Origin: Pegoplata infirma
Lineage: Eukaryota > Arthropoda > Insecta > Diptera > Anthomyiidae
DNA length: 64,000 nucleotides
Direction of reading: 5' to 3'
Assembly: GCA_963921195.1 (NCBI GenBank)
Contig: OY992536.1
Coordinates: 332,027,038-332,091,037 of the forward strand
In this document: in pieces, positions 1 to 10,332 of the stretch
Position numbering within the stretch: the first letter of the stretch is position 1
Layout: every line of letters begins with the position of its first letter
Program-made: the position numbers and the translations under genes
Notes under the pieces: generated by a model
What the model was told of the DNA's origin: nothing
The model's input: the letters and a program-made list of their open reading frames with translations, nothing else
Databases searched by the model: none

Positions 1-766
1 CACTTTAAGGACTTCGAGGATACACTATTTAAGGATTGCAAGGACATGCAAAAAAAAAATTTTTTTTTAATTTTTTTTTTAATATTCCTGCCTTTTGATG
101 CAGTAGTAATTCTTTATGACACTAAATACATTTTTAGAAATTATAATATTAACCCTTGACTGCATATTACGATGTAACATAATAGGACGTGAAAAAATTT
201 TTGTTTTTTATTCCTGACATTGGATGCACTATTAACACTAATTTGTTTGTATGTGCTAAGATTGTTTTTTTTGTGTATAATTTCAAATTTTAGCTAATAT
301 CAATTTTAAACTCGCAGGTAAATAATTTTTATATAATATTTTGTTAAGGATGGATATTCGCCCTTTTTGCTTTCCACACTTTAAAGTCTTATAACTTAAG
401 AACGGTAAAATTTTTTGCCAATATAATAAGTGTGGTTTGTTCCTCGTAATGTTCTTTTAACACATTGTTACCGAAAGTAAAATTTTTGTATGTTTTTGTG
501 TTGTATTTAATCAAAATTGTGCGTTAGTTCACTCCCAATTTAAACAAAAATATAAAAATATACGAATTATTGCACTTTTAAAGTCATTTTTTAGCCTTAA
601 CAGTCAAAATTTCCCCAAAATTTCTGCATTGTAGGGCTCTGCTAATAAAATGCATTTATGCAAAAAAACGTGTTTGCGAAAAAGTGGTCTATTCGTCCTT
701 ATTCGCATGAACTATTCAATTGTAAAACGAAACATAATAATTTATTTAAACATTTTAAACAAAAAA
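1..766. other. AT-rich spacer, nothing recognised
   Basis: Long A and T homopolymer runs and no supportable gene. Open frames here are short and lack known motifs. It ends at the 8-bp duplication that flanks the first palindrome. Confidence 0.6.
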
Positions 767-774
767 CTGTATAT

Positions 775-2645
775 TAGAGCACCCACAAAATGTATGGGAT
801 GTGCAAAATTGTATTTTTTATCGCTCCCCGCTCATTTTCGGTTGAGTTGGGATTAAAAAATAATATCTATCCAGAAATTGGACTTCTAGGTTGCAAACAG
901 GCCAAGCAGTTTGAACTTTTGACCTCAAAAATGGGCTAAAAAACCTTTATAGATTAATTTGGCTGTAACTCTTAAAATAAAAGTTTTTCGCAATTAACTT
1001 TCATAACAATTTTTTTGTAGAATCAAAATACAAAGATTTTTCTCTCATACTGTTTTGACCTAAATATGTCCGATCGCGGTGTTTTAAGCGGTTAAAGTCG
1101 AAATTTGGGTCTGAACTTTTTTTAAAAAATTCTCGTAAATTTTTAAATTGAGGAAAATTTGAGCTCCTTGCACAATTCACTAGGGTATTGAATGTAGTTT
1201 TCCAAAAAATTTTTTTTTGCAAAAATATATCGACTGTTCCATGAAAAAATCCCAAAGTTCTACTCTGAATCTCATTTTTTTACAATTCATCCTCAATATA
1301 GGCGAATACTCACTTTGTAATTCCGTGAGTTTCGCACCAAAACATCTGTCTAGGATTTCCCTAAATATATATGGGGTATTCAGTGCCAAATTGGACACTT
1401 TGAAATTTTTTTTTTTACATTTTTTAATTATTTTTAAATTTTTTTAAAACCCATTAAAACCCCCATCCAAGTTTGTTTTCAAATTTTTTTAAATTACCCG
1501 TTTCAAAGATATGGAATTTTCAAAAATAAACTATCGTTTTCCGTATTTTTATCATAACAAATTCAAAAATGGTCAACATTTTTTTTTTTTTTTTTTTAAT
1601 TTTTGTTTTTTTATTAAATATTTCTTAAAGTGTTCTAATATGCAATTTTTAAATGATTGCTCTCTTTGTTTTGTTGTTTTCAATCTTTTCTTAAAATTTT
1701 TTATTTGATTTTTTTTATTTTTTTTTTTTAATTTTTCGTGGTAAACTTAATATTTTCTTAAAATTTTAAGCTTAAGTAGATCGTGGGATTTTGGTAATTA
1801 ATATATTCAGCGGTTTTTGATTTTTTTTTTTGTTTTCCAATCTTTATTAAAACACTTTAAAGAAAATACAAAAATTTCAACAAATTATTATTAAGACAGA
1901 AAAAATCGTGTTTTTTTTTTTTTATTCGATATTTTTTGAACGGATTGTCAAAAAAGATGTCAAAATTTACTTGGAATGGGTTTTTTAAGGGTACTAAAAA
2001 ATTGAAAAAACATAAAATTAAAAATTTTCCAAGCGTCCGATTTGGCATGGAATACCCCATATATACTATGTGAAATCCTAGACTCATCTTTCGATGCGTA
2101 AAACATGCAATGACAAAGTGAGTACACCCTTATAACGTAGTTGGAGGTCAAAAAATTGTGGTTCAGGGTATGATTTTGGCAATTTTTCATGGAAGGGTCG
2201 ATATATTTTTTCAAAAAAAATTTTTTTGGAAAACTGCATTCAATACCCTATTAAATTATGCAAAGAGCTCAAATTTTCCCCAATTTAAAAATTTACGAGA
2301 ATTTTTTTAAAAAAAGTTCTGACCCAAATTTCGACTTTAACCGCTTAAAACACCGCGATCGGGCATATTTAGGTCAAAACAGTATGAGAGAAAAATCTTT
2401 GCATTTTGATTCTACAAAAAAATTGTTATGAAAGTTAATTGCGAAAAACTTTTATTTTAAGAGTTACAGCCAAATTAATCTTTAAAGGGTTTTTAGCCCA
2501 TTTTTGAGGTCAAAATTTCAAACTGCTTGGCCTGTTTGCAACCTAGAAGTCCAATTTCTGGATAGATATTATTTTTTACTCCCAACTCAACCGAAAATGA
2601 GCGGGGAGCGATAAAAAAAACAATTATGCACATATGGGTGCTCTA
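775..2645. mobile_element. Palindromic hAT-like element P1 (TAGAGCACCCA ends)
   Basis: The two halves are inverted copies of each other: 841-1200 pairs with roughly 2590-2230 base for base with few mismatches. Ends are TAGAGCACCCA and TGGGTGCTCTA, flanked by a perfect 8-bp duplication CTGTATAT (767-774 and 2646-2653). An 8-bp TSD of form nTnnnnAn is the known consensus for the Ac branch of hAT transposons. There is no coding capacity, so it is non-autonomous. Inside lies a second pair of ends, GGGGTATT at 1373 and AATACCCC ending 2058, resembling the GGGGCATTCC ends of the foldbacks at 11201 and 25960. The superfamily call is inferred from the TSD. Confidence 0.82.
1373..2058. repeat. Inner foldback segment resembling the GGGGCATTCC family
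   Basis: The inner part of P1 begins GGGGTATTC and ends GAATACCCC. Next to the left end is ATTGGACACTTTGAAA, and next to the right end is its counterpart containing GCGTCCGATT. The foldbacks at 11201-13148 and 25960-27905 have the same order (GGGGCATTCC, then CGGACACTTTGAAA). This suggests either an old insertion near the apex of P1 or common descent of the two hairpin families. The interior is A/T homopolymer. Confidence 0.5.
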
Positions 2646-2728
2646 CTGTATATATGTTTATTATTCTACATATCTAAAATTTTTTTTATGTCACATTGTA
2701 TAGTCTGTAAGAATGTAATCCATAGACT

Positions 2729-2826
2729 AAGGCCTCTATTCATAATACTTAAAGTAGGTTTATTTGACAACTATTCATGCGATATCAATAAACCTACTTC
2801 AGATTTAATTTACTCATTATGAAAAA
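2729..2826. repeat. Short hairpin repeat
   Basis: AAGTAGGTTTAT near 2752 pairs with ATAAACCTACTT near 2792, and the outer ATTCATAATA pairs with the TCATTATGAA around 2815. It has the size and shape of a very small MITE. No target duplication was identified. Confidence 0.5.
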
Positions 2827-3785
2827 CCCATTTAATAAATAAATAAAAAAAAAAATAAGCTTTTGTAATTCAAATTATTTAAAAAATTCCCAAAATAAAA
2901 ATTTTTGCAAAATGATATATTAAAGGTGATGGTTTTATCTTAAAAAATGGTATCTGGGAGTAATATAGCTCAAATACTTTTCAAGATATAGATATTTATA
3001 ATTTAACCTTAAACTGATTTTCTTGACTTTTGAAACGTCATATTTCCAAAACTATAGAAGCTAAAAATCTTAAATTTTGTTTTAGTATAAGTCTAGTAAG
3101 TCCCAACATATATGTATACCGAATTTAATTATATTTGGGTCGATTGAGGTCAAAAATTATTTTTTTTTTGCTATGTTGATGTGGATTAAATATAACGTTT
3201 TCTCGGTTATAACGACCAATTGTAAAGTCCCAAAATTTAAAAAAAAACATTTTTTATAAAAGAACATTTCCACACATGCTCCGTTTTCAAAAGTGAACTG
3301 CTTGGGAAACTGTTAAAATGGGCGGCAATCATGATTAACAAAGTTTAACGAGACCAATCAGCAAAACTTACCCATTCCTTTGGACAGACTCAAATAACGT
3401 TCGTTGAATACTTTCATATAGGTTGTCATTTTTTGGCGGTAATCTGAAAAAAAAAAATTTTAATTTTATTTTTGCTAAATGTTCAACTCACGAATAAGCT
3501 CCAATCTCGTTTAAACGGGATTTTGATCCTTGAGTAGGTTTTGAACGAGATTAAAGCTTTGATGTGAATTGATCTGAATTGGCTATATGTAAACAATCTA
3601 TAAATAATATAAACCGTGTGTGTGTGTGACTACTTAAGGTAAATTGTCACAATAAGATTTTCTATATATTTTTTTGTAATTATTTGTAAAAAACTATTTG
3701 TAAGCTTTTTTTAAAGGTGTGTTTACATCATACCACTGATTGTGAGTTAGGTTTTGTTTTAGCATAATTTTAGGCATTTAATCTA
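2827..3785. other. AT-rich spacer with a short GT run
   Basis: No gene is supportable. A (GT)n run lies at about 3611-3630. Segments near 3490-3560 contain AATCTCGTTTAAACGGGATT, which vaguely resembles the arms of the next element but is not a clear copy. Confidence 0.45.
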
Positions 3786-4193
3786 AAGGCCTCTTCACAC
3801 CTGAGGTGAAATCTTGTTCGAAGGAGATTTCGATCATATCGCTCCTTTACTTGTATAGTGTCATAACTCAAAATATTTGATTTTGCAGAAAGCACGTTTA
3901 AAGTTTACTGTTGAAACTGGTTTTTAATTGAAAAAGGCCGGTACATAAAAAATGTAATAATGGCGTGTACTCTTCTCAAACGGTGAGTTTAAAAGATATT
4001 AATACGAATTTTTTACACAATATAAAGCACGATATAACGAATAATTCTGCATCATTAACTCAAAAAACGCATTTTTTGAGATATGACACTATACAAGTAA
4101 AGGAGCGATATGGTCTGTATCATTTTATACACAACCATATGACCGAAATCTCGTTCGAACGAGATTTCTCCTCAGATGTGAGTTGGGTATAAG
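3786..4193. mobile_element. Short TIR element (intact relative of 23300-24520)
   Basis: Two arms are inverted: the left contains GAGATTTCGATCATATCGCTCC followed by TTTACTTGTATAGTGTCATA, the right contains the reverse complements at about 4080-4175. The interior has CTTCTCAAACGGTGAG. The same arms and interior (reverse-complemented) recur at 23300-24520, where two insertions interrupt them. No target duplication is clear, so the superfamily is unassigned. Confidence 0.65.
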
Positions 4194-4767
4194 TAAGTTG
4201 TTCTTACGTGGATTCAGGAGGTCAAAATGTATCTAATTCTGATTCGTGTTAGTGCGAATTTTTATGAATTTGTTCATCAGAGAATTTGTTAATATTTGTT
4301 TCTTAAATTTTAGAAAATAAAGAGTTATTTTCGCATATTAAAATATCAACCAGATATTTTCTAATACCCTTAAATTATCATACCCCAAAATAAGATTTTT
4401 ATAATTGGGGAAAAATATTTCAAGTGAACATACTTTAAAAACCGATGTCATCCGATCGGGCTCAAACTTGCACAAATATAAGATGTATTGGATAGTAGGT
4501 ACCACACCAATTCTAAACGAGATAGGTGAAAAACTCCCTAAATTAGAGGGGGTCGAATTTTGACGTTTTGGTCAACATGAACCTATTTCGGATCCGTATA
4601 ACTTTTCAACTATTACATTCAGAAAGTTTTGTTCAAAAGGTTTTTGTTTGACTTTTTTCAATATTTTCAAAAAATAATAAAAAAATTTAAGATCCCAAAA
4701 TTTTACCGATTTTTTTCAAAATCTTAACTATTTTTAACTTTTTTTTTTTTAAAAAACACTTTTCTAT
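4194..4767. other. AT-rich spacer
   Basis: No gene, RNA or repeat boundary is recognised. Confidence 0.45.
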
Positions 4768-5620
4768 ATTTTTATACCCTACACCACTCTGTGGTACAGG
4801 GTATATTGAGTTTGTGCTGATGTTTGTAACTACCCGAAATATTGGTCCTAGACCTACCTTAAAGTATACCGATCGACTCAGAATAACTTTTTGAGTCGAT
4901 TTAGCGATGTCCGTCCGTCCGTCCGTCCGTCTGTCCGTCCGTCCGTCCGTCTGTCCATCTATCGGTTTAAGCACGATACAGGTCGCAATTTTCAATTAAT
5001 TGCCCTGAAATTTGAAACTTAAGCATCTTTTGGCCCAAGGACGAAGCCTATTGAAATTGGAGAAAATCGGTCCATGTTAAGACCTAGCCCCCATACAAAC
5101 GCCCCCTTTGGATTCGGCTTTAATGACTCTAATAACCGTATTATAGTAGATATCGCTTTGAAATTCAGCAAGTAATCAAATTTTGTATGAACAAATCACC
5201 ATTCCAAATTTCAAAGGAATCGGGCCAGTCCTTCAGGTAGTCCCCATACAAACCACCTTCCCGATATTCACATAATTCCCTCAAAATTCATAAAAATGGA
5301 AATATTTGTTAAAAAATTTATTTTTAGGTGCTAATCGTGTACTTTAGCAACCTTATCAAATCGGAATATAATTGCATCATTTTTGGACTTAGTCCCCCAT
5401 ATAAAAATTTCGACCGATATTCAGTTAAATTGTTCTATTGACAAAAAAAATTAACCAATTCCACTTAAAATTTATCTGTGTGTGTTTTCTACACTAAATA
5501 AAGATCTAACAAAAGACAGATACAATCGGTCCATGTTTGGACTTGGGACCCATTTTCCGGAAAACACTGGTGTAGGGTATCATATGGTCGGTCTTGATCG
5601 ACTATAACTTTCTTACTTGT
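4768..5620 (+). mobile_element. mini-me/DINE-1-like element, divergent subtype
   Basis: It starts TTTTTATACCCTACACCAC, followed by a short hairpin (TATACCCT...AGGGTATA), CGAAATATTGGT, then GATTTAGCGATGTCC and a GTCC/GTCT tract at 4908-4957. It ends GTGTAGGGTATCATATGGTC and CTTACTTGTTTTT. This order of inverted end, GTCY tract and distal end near CTTGTTTTT is that of dipteran mini-me elements, which are non-coding and Helitron-related. Related copies of this subtype are at 29805 (minus) and 45514/45966. Confidence 0.75.
4908..4957. repeat. (GTCC/GTCT)n microsatellite
   Basis: Tandem GTCC units with GTCT interruptions, at the internal GTCY position of the surrounding mini-me-like element. The reading frames across it (DGRTDRRTDG type) are artefacts of the repeat. 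Confidence 0.9.
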
Positions 5621-6254
5621 TTTTACTTATGGTTTTTCCTATGAGACCTATGTATGTGGTTCACTGCAAAAAATCAGATTTTTGGAAATTTTGACAAATA
5701 AATTGGTAATCGGAGGATTTATTTCAACAAATCCAAATTTTTTTTTTACTATCACATTTTCTGTAGTACGGACAACTAAAATGCAAAATTTCATGATGTT
5801 AAAACATAAAAAATTTTGTTAAACAACGAAAATTTACGTATTAAAATTTCGCTCGATATTTTATAAACTAGCATTTTTTTTATAAACTAGCATTTTTGTA
5901 TGGGAGCCAGTGCTGCCAGTCTTTTTTTTTTTTGAAAAATTGTCAAAATTTAGAAAAAAAATCGTCAAAATCGTCAAAATCATCAAAAGTTAAAAAAAAA
6001 TCGTCAAAAAATCGTCACACTAAAAAAATGTTAAGAAAGAAAATAATCACAATTAGAGCGGGAAGCGTTTTTTCTCAAATGTTCACACACGTTTTGTATA
6101 AAAACAAAAAAGCGACGCGCTTTTCCGCCAAACTAGATTCAATTCTATTTTTATGAGGACAATTGCGGAAAACCGCTTGCCGCTCAAATTGTGATTATTG
6201 TCAAAATTGTACAAAAAATTTTTTTTTAAATCACCAAAAATTATAAACACACAA
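5621..6254. other. Spacer with local microduplications
   Basis: A TATAAACTAGCATTTTT unit is duplicated side by side at about 5868-5897. An irregular array of AAAATCGTC units lies at about 5937-6020. No gene is supportable. Confidence 0.55.
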
Positions 6255-7131
6255 TTATTTATTTATTTATTCATTTATTCGGCCAATGGAAATACATCCT
6301 TACAGGCTAGATACAAATTTTCTTAAAATTAAAATACAAATTAACTTAACCTAATTTAAATATGTTAGCATATTATATTTAAAACAGTTTTTCGGGATTG
6401 AAAAATCTAAATTTAAATCTTTATAAAGAGAATTTAACAAATTTAATATTCGTATTAAAGGCTCATTTTTAGCATAATCTGTTCTATGTAAAGGAATATA
6501 AAATAAATCATTAGATCTTAGTACATAATAAGGAACACAAAAGGTAATACAATTTAGCAAATAATCACAATCTACAAAACCATTGATTATATCAAAAATA
6601 AGCATTGCTGATTGCACAGTCCTCCTTACAGAGAGAGGCCTTAAATTTAAAAGTAAGCAACGAGCATTATATGAAGGCAAATCTTTCGTAGAATCAAATT
6701 TAATGCCACGAAGAGCAAATCTCAAAAATTTCTTTTGAACACGCTCAATACGAATCGAGTGAACAGCACGATAGGGGTTCCAAATAAAAGAACAATATTC
6801 AACCTTCGAACGAACAAAGGCTATATACAAAGTTTTAACAGTATATGGATCAGTAAAGTCTTTACAGTTCCTCTTCACAAAAGACCAAACTGAATAGGCT
6901 TTAGGTAAAATGTAATTGAGATGAGATACAAACGTAAGTTCAGTATCCAAAACAACACCAAGATCCAAAATCTCATCTACTGACTTCAGAGCAACATTTG
7001 AAATATTATAAAGGCATATAATTCGGTTACAGATCTTTGACCTGCTAAAAGTCATTTTGAAACATTTATTAGTATTCAAAGGCAAATGATTGAGATCACA
7101 CCAATGACTAATATTATCAAGATCATTTTAA
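6255..7131 (-). mobile_element. 5'-truncated LINE (non-LTR retrotransposon)
   Basis: On the minus strand this is the 3' part of a non-LTR retrotransposon: the end of the reverse-transcriptase region, a short 3' UTR containing TTGGCCGAATAAATG, and an (AAATA)-like tail at 6255-6285. LINE homology extends to about 7128, after which the frame hits a stop and no LINE motif continues. Truncation there fits abortive target-primed reverse transcription. The catalytic palm is missing. Confidence 0.85.
6351..7128 (-). pseudogene. Reverse transcriptase C-terminal fragment of a LINE
   Basis: About 259 codons are open from just inside the truncation point to the stop at 6351; the first Met is at 7085. 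Upstream of that Met the frame still reads NDLDNISHWCDLNHL, typical of the RT region after the palm. Features in order are KMTFSRSK, DLGVVLDTELTF, DPYTVKTLYIAFVRSKVEYCS, and IERVQKKFLRFALRG followed by a leucine-rich LPSYNARCLLL block. These are conserved in jockey/CR1-type RT thumb and C-terminal regions; the clade is not resolved. Without the FADD/YADD motif it cannot be an active polymerase. The lack of internal stops suggests a fairly recent insertion. Confidence 0.88.
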
Positions 7132-7360
7132 GTTATTTCTTTGTATTTTTGTTTAAGGTGTTATGATACTTGCTAGTTTTTGTATATTTTATATTTCAGA
7201 GAACAGTGCAAATATATTTTCAAATGAAAACTGACCAAGTGTAAAGAGTATGACAATATCATGAAAAAAACTTAAAACTTCAAAAAATATACGTGTTTTA
7301 TCGATAATTTTGCAGTGACTGTCAACAAAAAAATCATTAAACGAATGTTGTTCACACTTG

Positions 7361-7646
7361 AGCATAGTACTCTGTTTGATTTCACGGGAAAAATCTATCA
7401 AACCCCATATAAAAAAAATAAATTTTGGCAACGCGAGGAATTATAGGGAAATTGCCAAAAAAGTTTTCACGCATTTTTATTATACAAGACAATTTAAATT
7501 GCCGTGAAAAAGTGACATTTCAGTTTTGTTATGATCGTTTCTTTCTTATAATAGTCAAAAGTAGTTAATTTATAAACGTTTTATTGCGATTTGACGCGTT
7601 TAAAGTTTTAACGAAATTTTCACCGTAAAAAACAGAGTACTTAGCT
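7361..7646 (-). mobile_element. 286-bp MITE, AGCTAAGTACTCTG family (copy 1)
   Basis: It begins AGCATAGTACTCTG and ends CAGAGTACTTAGCT. The flanks are TTG (7358-7360) and TTA (7647-7649), a TWA-type duplication with one mismatch. The interior matches, in opposite orientation, the copies at 57791-58002 and 62186-62472, for example TGACATTTCAGTTTTGTTATG, the reverse complement of the string in the other two. Non-coding; probably a Harbinger-type MITE. Confidence 0.85.
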
Positions 7647-7649
7647 TTA

Positions 7650-7776
7650 GGGCGGATTACTCAATGAAAAGTTAGCTGATATCTGCCGATTTAACGGAGC
7701 CTTATGTCGAAATTTGTATGAAAAAGTTAAATTTAACGGAGAGTTATTTTATAACGGAGAATTGAGTAATCCAGCC
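7650..7776. mobile_element. 127-bp MITE, GGGCGGATTACTCAAT family (copy 1)
   Basis: Inverted ends GGGCGGATTACTCAAT and ATTGAGTAATCCAGCC are flanked by TTA at 7647-7649 and 7777-7779. A second copy of the same length lies at 18671-18797. The left TTA is also the right TTA of the neighbouring 286-bp MITE, so the two are stacked on one target. Confidence 0.88.
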
Positions 7777-7961
7777 TTAGTATTTTATATATGAAAGGAC
7801 TTCTAGAGATGTCCCGTATTTAAATTTGCAATAACTTTTATTTTTTGATTTTTATCAATAACAGTAAAAAATAATAGTAATTAAAAACTTTTTGTTCAAA
7901 CAATTTAAAATAACTTTTATTTTATATTTATTGGAGGAGTAAATAACTGTTATAACAGTTA

Positions 7962-8530
7962 CACTCAAAAAATTATGTTAGTAAAATCAACTGAAAATGT
8001 CAGTTAAAATAACTACTTTGTAAGTTGTTTTGGGGTCAACTACTTTTTCAGTTAAATCAACTTACAAGGTTAGTTATTTTAACTGACAAAAAACAACTGA
8101 CTTATGTAGTAAAAACTACTTACATTTGTAGTCAAAACAACTAAAATGTAGTAAAAATAATCAATATATAATTTTTTTTTTGAACAAATTTTTCAGAATA
8201 AAAGTTGAAGACCAAATTTTTTCCAAGTTTTTTTTTTTTTAAAAAAGTTGTGAAAAACAAAAAAAAAACTAAAATTTATTTTTATTTTTTGGAAAAAAAA
8301 CTTTGAAAATTTTTCAGATATAAAAAAATAAAATTAACTACTTTAAATAACTGTGACTACATCACAGTACTTTTTTGTTAGTTATTCAAAAAAACGACTT
8401 AAAAAAACTAACAGAAATAGTTGTTTGATATTTTTCATACAAAAACAACTGACTTTGTAGTTGAAAACAATTAACTACTGTAAAATATACAAACAACTAA
8501 CATGTAGTAACTTACATAATTTTCTGAGTG
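7962..8530. mobile_element. TA-flanked element with CACTCAAAA ends and GTAGTT repeats
   Basis: It starts CACTCAAAAAATTATG and ends CATAATTTTCTGAGTG, with TA on both sides (7960-7961, 8531-8532). TA duplication and short CACT-starting ends suggest a Tc1/mariner-type MITE, though this is inferred. Both flanks of the interior are full of degenerate AACTAC/GTAGTT motifs spaced about 10-20 bases apart, possibly subterminal binding sites. A related copy is at 57680-58095. Confidence 0.78.
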
Positions 8531-8532
8531 TA

Positions 8533-9120
8533 TTTTTTAAAAAAAACAATCAAAGTTTATATCTTTAAATCAATAATTGGAATATTTTTTATCAATAGGA
8601 TTCTTTTGCATGCGTTTATTTTCTTTTTATTTTAATAACTCAAGTTTGTTAAGGTTCAAAGAGCTTTTGATAACAGTTATAAAAAATAAAAGTTTTTTAT
8701 TTCTGTTATTTTGAACAGATATTTATATAAATCATTTCAAACCGTTATTTTTAATTTTTATTTGAAAAAAATATTTTTGAACATTTTTTTTTGTCTTTTT
8801 TTCAATAAATCTCATGGTCTCTGAATAAAAATATAAAAATTTTCAACTTAAAATTGGTATTTCCAGAATAAAATGTTAACGGTGTTGCCAATTTTATTAG
8901 TTTTTGCTCGAATGAAGCGGTTTTACATTTGTTTTGGGCGTTTTTTAGCTATTTTAGGCGAGTTATTTTGAAAATAAAAGTTGGCAATATTGTTTTTTTG
9001 TTTTGCTTTTATTTTATTGTATTTCTTGTTCCTTCTCGCATTTGTTGTTTTATTCGATCAATCCTAAAAAAAACAATACAGAAACTAGCAAGTATCATAC
9101 CACCTTTAATGATTTTTTTA
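8533..9120. other. Right part of the 7156-9105 element plus a short spacer
   Basis: AT-rich. A 67-codon open frame at 8929-9132 is hydrophobic by composition only and overlaps the TIR, so it is not called as a gene. Confidence 0.4.
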
Positions 9121-9282
9121 CACTCAAAATAATACATTAGTAGATTTACTAATTTTTTTTTTTGCTAATGCTAGTAAGCTAACCTTTAGCAAATTTTTAG
9201 TTGAGATTAGCATGTTAGCAAAAATATTTTCTAAACTTCATTTAGCGCTTTAGCAATTTTAAACAAAATTTTAACTAATTTT

Positions 9283-10237
9283 TATACCCTCCACTCTAGT
9301 GATAGAGGGTATATATAAGTTTGTCATTCCGTTTGTAACACCTCGAAATATTGGTCTAGGACCCCATAAAGTATATATGTATATTCATGATCCTCGATCG
9401 ATTTTAAGACGATCTAGCGATGTCCGTCCGTCCGTCCGTCTGTCCGTCTGTCCGTCTGTCCGTCTGTCCGTCTGTCCGTCTGTCCGTCTGTCCGTCTGTC
9501 CGTCTGTCCGTCTGTCCGTCTGTCCGTCTGTCCGTCTGTCCGTCTGTCCGTCTGTCCGTCTGTCCGTCTGTCCGTCTGTCCGTCTGTCCGTCTGTCCGTC
9601 TGTCCGTCTGTCCGTCTGTCTGTCTGTTGAAAACACGCTAACTTTTGAAATACTTCACGGAGGCTCCAGAAGTTTGGCATATATGTTGGGCATTTACCTG
9701 GTCAGGTTGGTATTGCAATCCAGCGAAATCGGTCCAGTGGTTCAAAAGTTATAAGCAAATGAGTGAATTTCGGCAAGGGTTTTTCTGGAATTTACGAGTT
9801 AAAACACACGGTAACTTTCGAACGACAATTCTGAGGGAGCTGAAGTGTGGCATATATATTTACCGTTCCTCTGGTCCGATTCGTTTTAAATTTCAGCCAA
9901 ATCGGTCTAGTCGTTCAAAAGTTATTAGCAAAGCAGTGAATTTCAGATTAGTTTCACCTTAAATTCACGTGTTGAAAACCCGTTAAACATGTTTAAAAAA
10001 CATTATTAAGTCACAAAAATAATTTACAAGGCATTTTTGTCACTTAAAAATATTTTTACACTAAAACAAAAAAAAATATTTTTTTTTTTTCAAAAATTCT
10101 AAAAAAAAATGGTTAAAATATTTCTAACCAAAAATTTTATTTTTTTCACGTTAGAAAATTTTTTATCACTTAAAAAGGGCATTGTGGAGGATATTCATAG
10201 ATTCGGCCAAGTCGAATTTAACTTTTCTACTTGTTTT
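9283..10237 (+). mobile_element. mini-me/DINE-1-like element with an expanded GTCY tract
   Basis: The 5' end TTTTTATACCCTCCACTC folds on GATAGAGGGTATA. Then come CATTCCGTTTGTAACACC, CGAAATATTGGTCTAGGACC, GATCTAGCGATG and a long GTCC/GTCT tract. Blocks after the tract (TCGGTCCAGTGGTTCAAAAG, AATCGGTCTAGTCGTTCAAA) are recurrent parts of the element. The 3' end has GGAGGATATTCATAGATTCGG, a short stem ATTCGGCCAAGTCGAAT, and CTTGTTTTT. Non-coding. The same organisation is seen minus-strand at 33263-34430. Confidence 0.85.
9421..9627. repeat. Long (GTCCGTCT)n microsatellite
   Basis: About 200 bases of almost uninterrupted GTCC/GTCT alternation, far longer than in the other mini-me copies here. Every frame is open in both directions (PSVRLSVC or DGQTDRRT repeats). 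Those frames are a mathematical consequence of an 8-base unit and are not genes. Confidence 0.95.
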
Positions 10238-10332
10238 TGCTAAATTTAAAATTGAGTTGACCAAATGTTTACAAGGTTTTTTTGCTAATATTAGCATAAA
10301 TAAGTTGTAAATTTTTTTTTTTTAGAAAACTT

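Larger units (their letters stand above)
7156..9105. mobile_element. PIF/Harbinger-like TIR element carrying three inserts
   Basis: The ends are inverted: AGGTGTTATGATACTTGC at 7156 and GCAAGTATCATACCACCT ending 9105, with TTA on both sides (7153-7155, 9106-9108). A 3-bp TTA/TAA TSD is typical of PIF/Harbinger. Three smaller elements (7361-7646, 7650-7776, 7962-8530) sit inside with their own ends. No transposase remains. Confidence 0.72.

Noticed and set aside
7156..9105. piggyBac-like TTAA target at the ends of the large TIR element
   Set aside because: TTTAA occurs at both ends, but the TIRs align only if the duplication is TTA; a fourth matching base is not consistent on both sides.
9299..9962. 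Long open frames in several phases (PSVRLSVC, DGQTDRRT repeats)
   Set aside because: They are produced by the GTCC/GTCT microsatellite, which is open in all phases, and lie in a non-coding mini-me element. The same applies at 4687-4995, 14433-14627 and 15360-15629.
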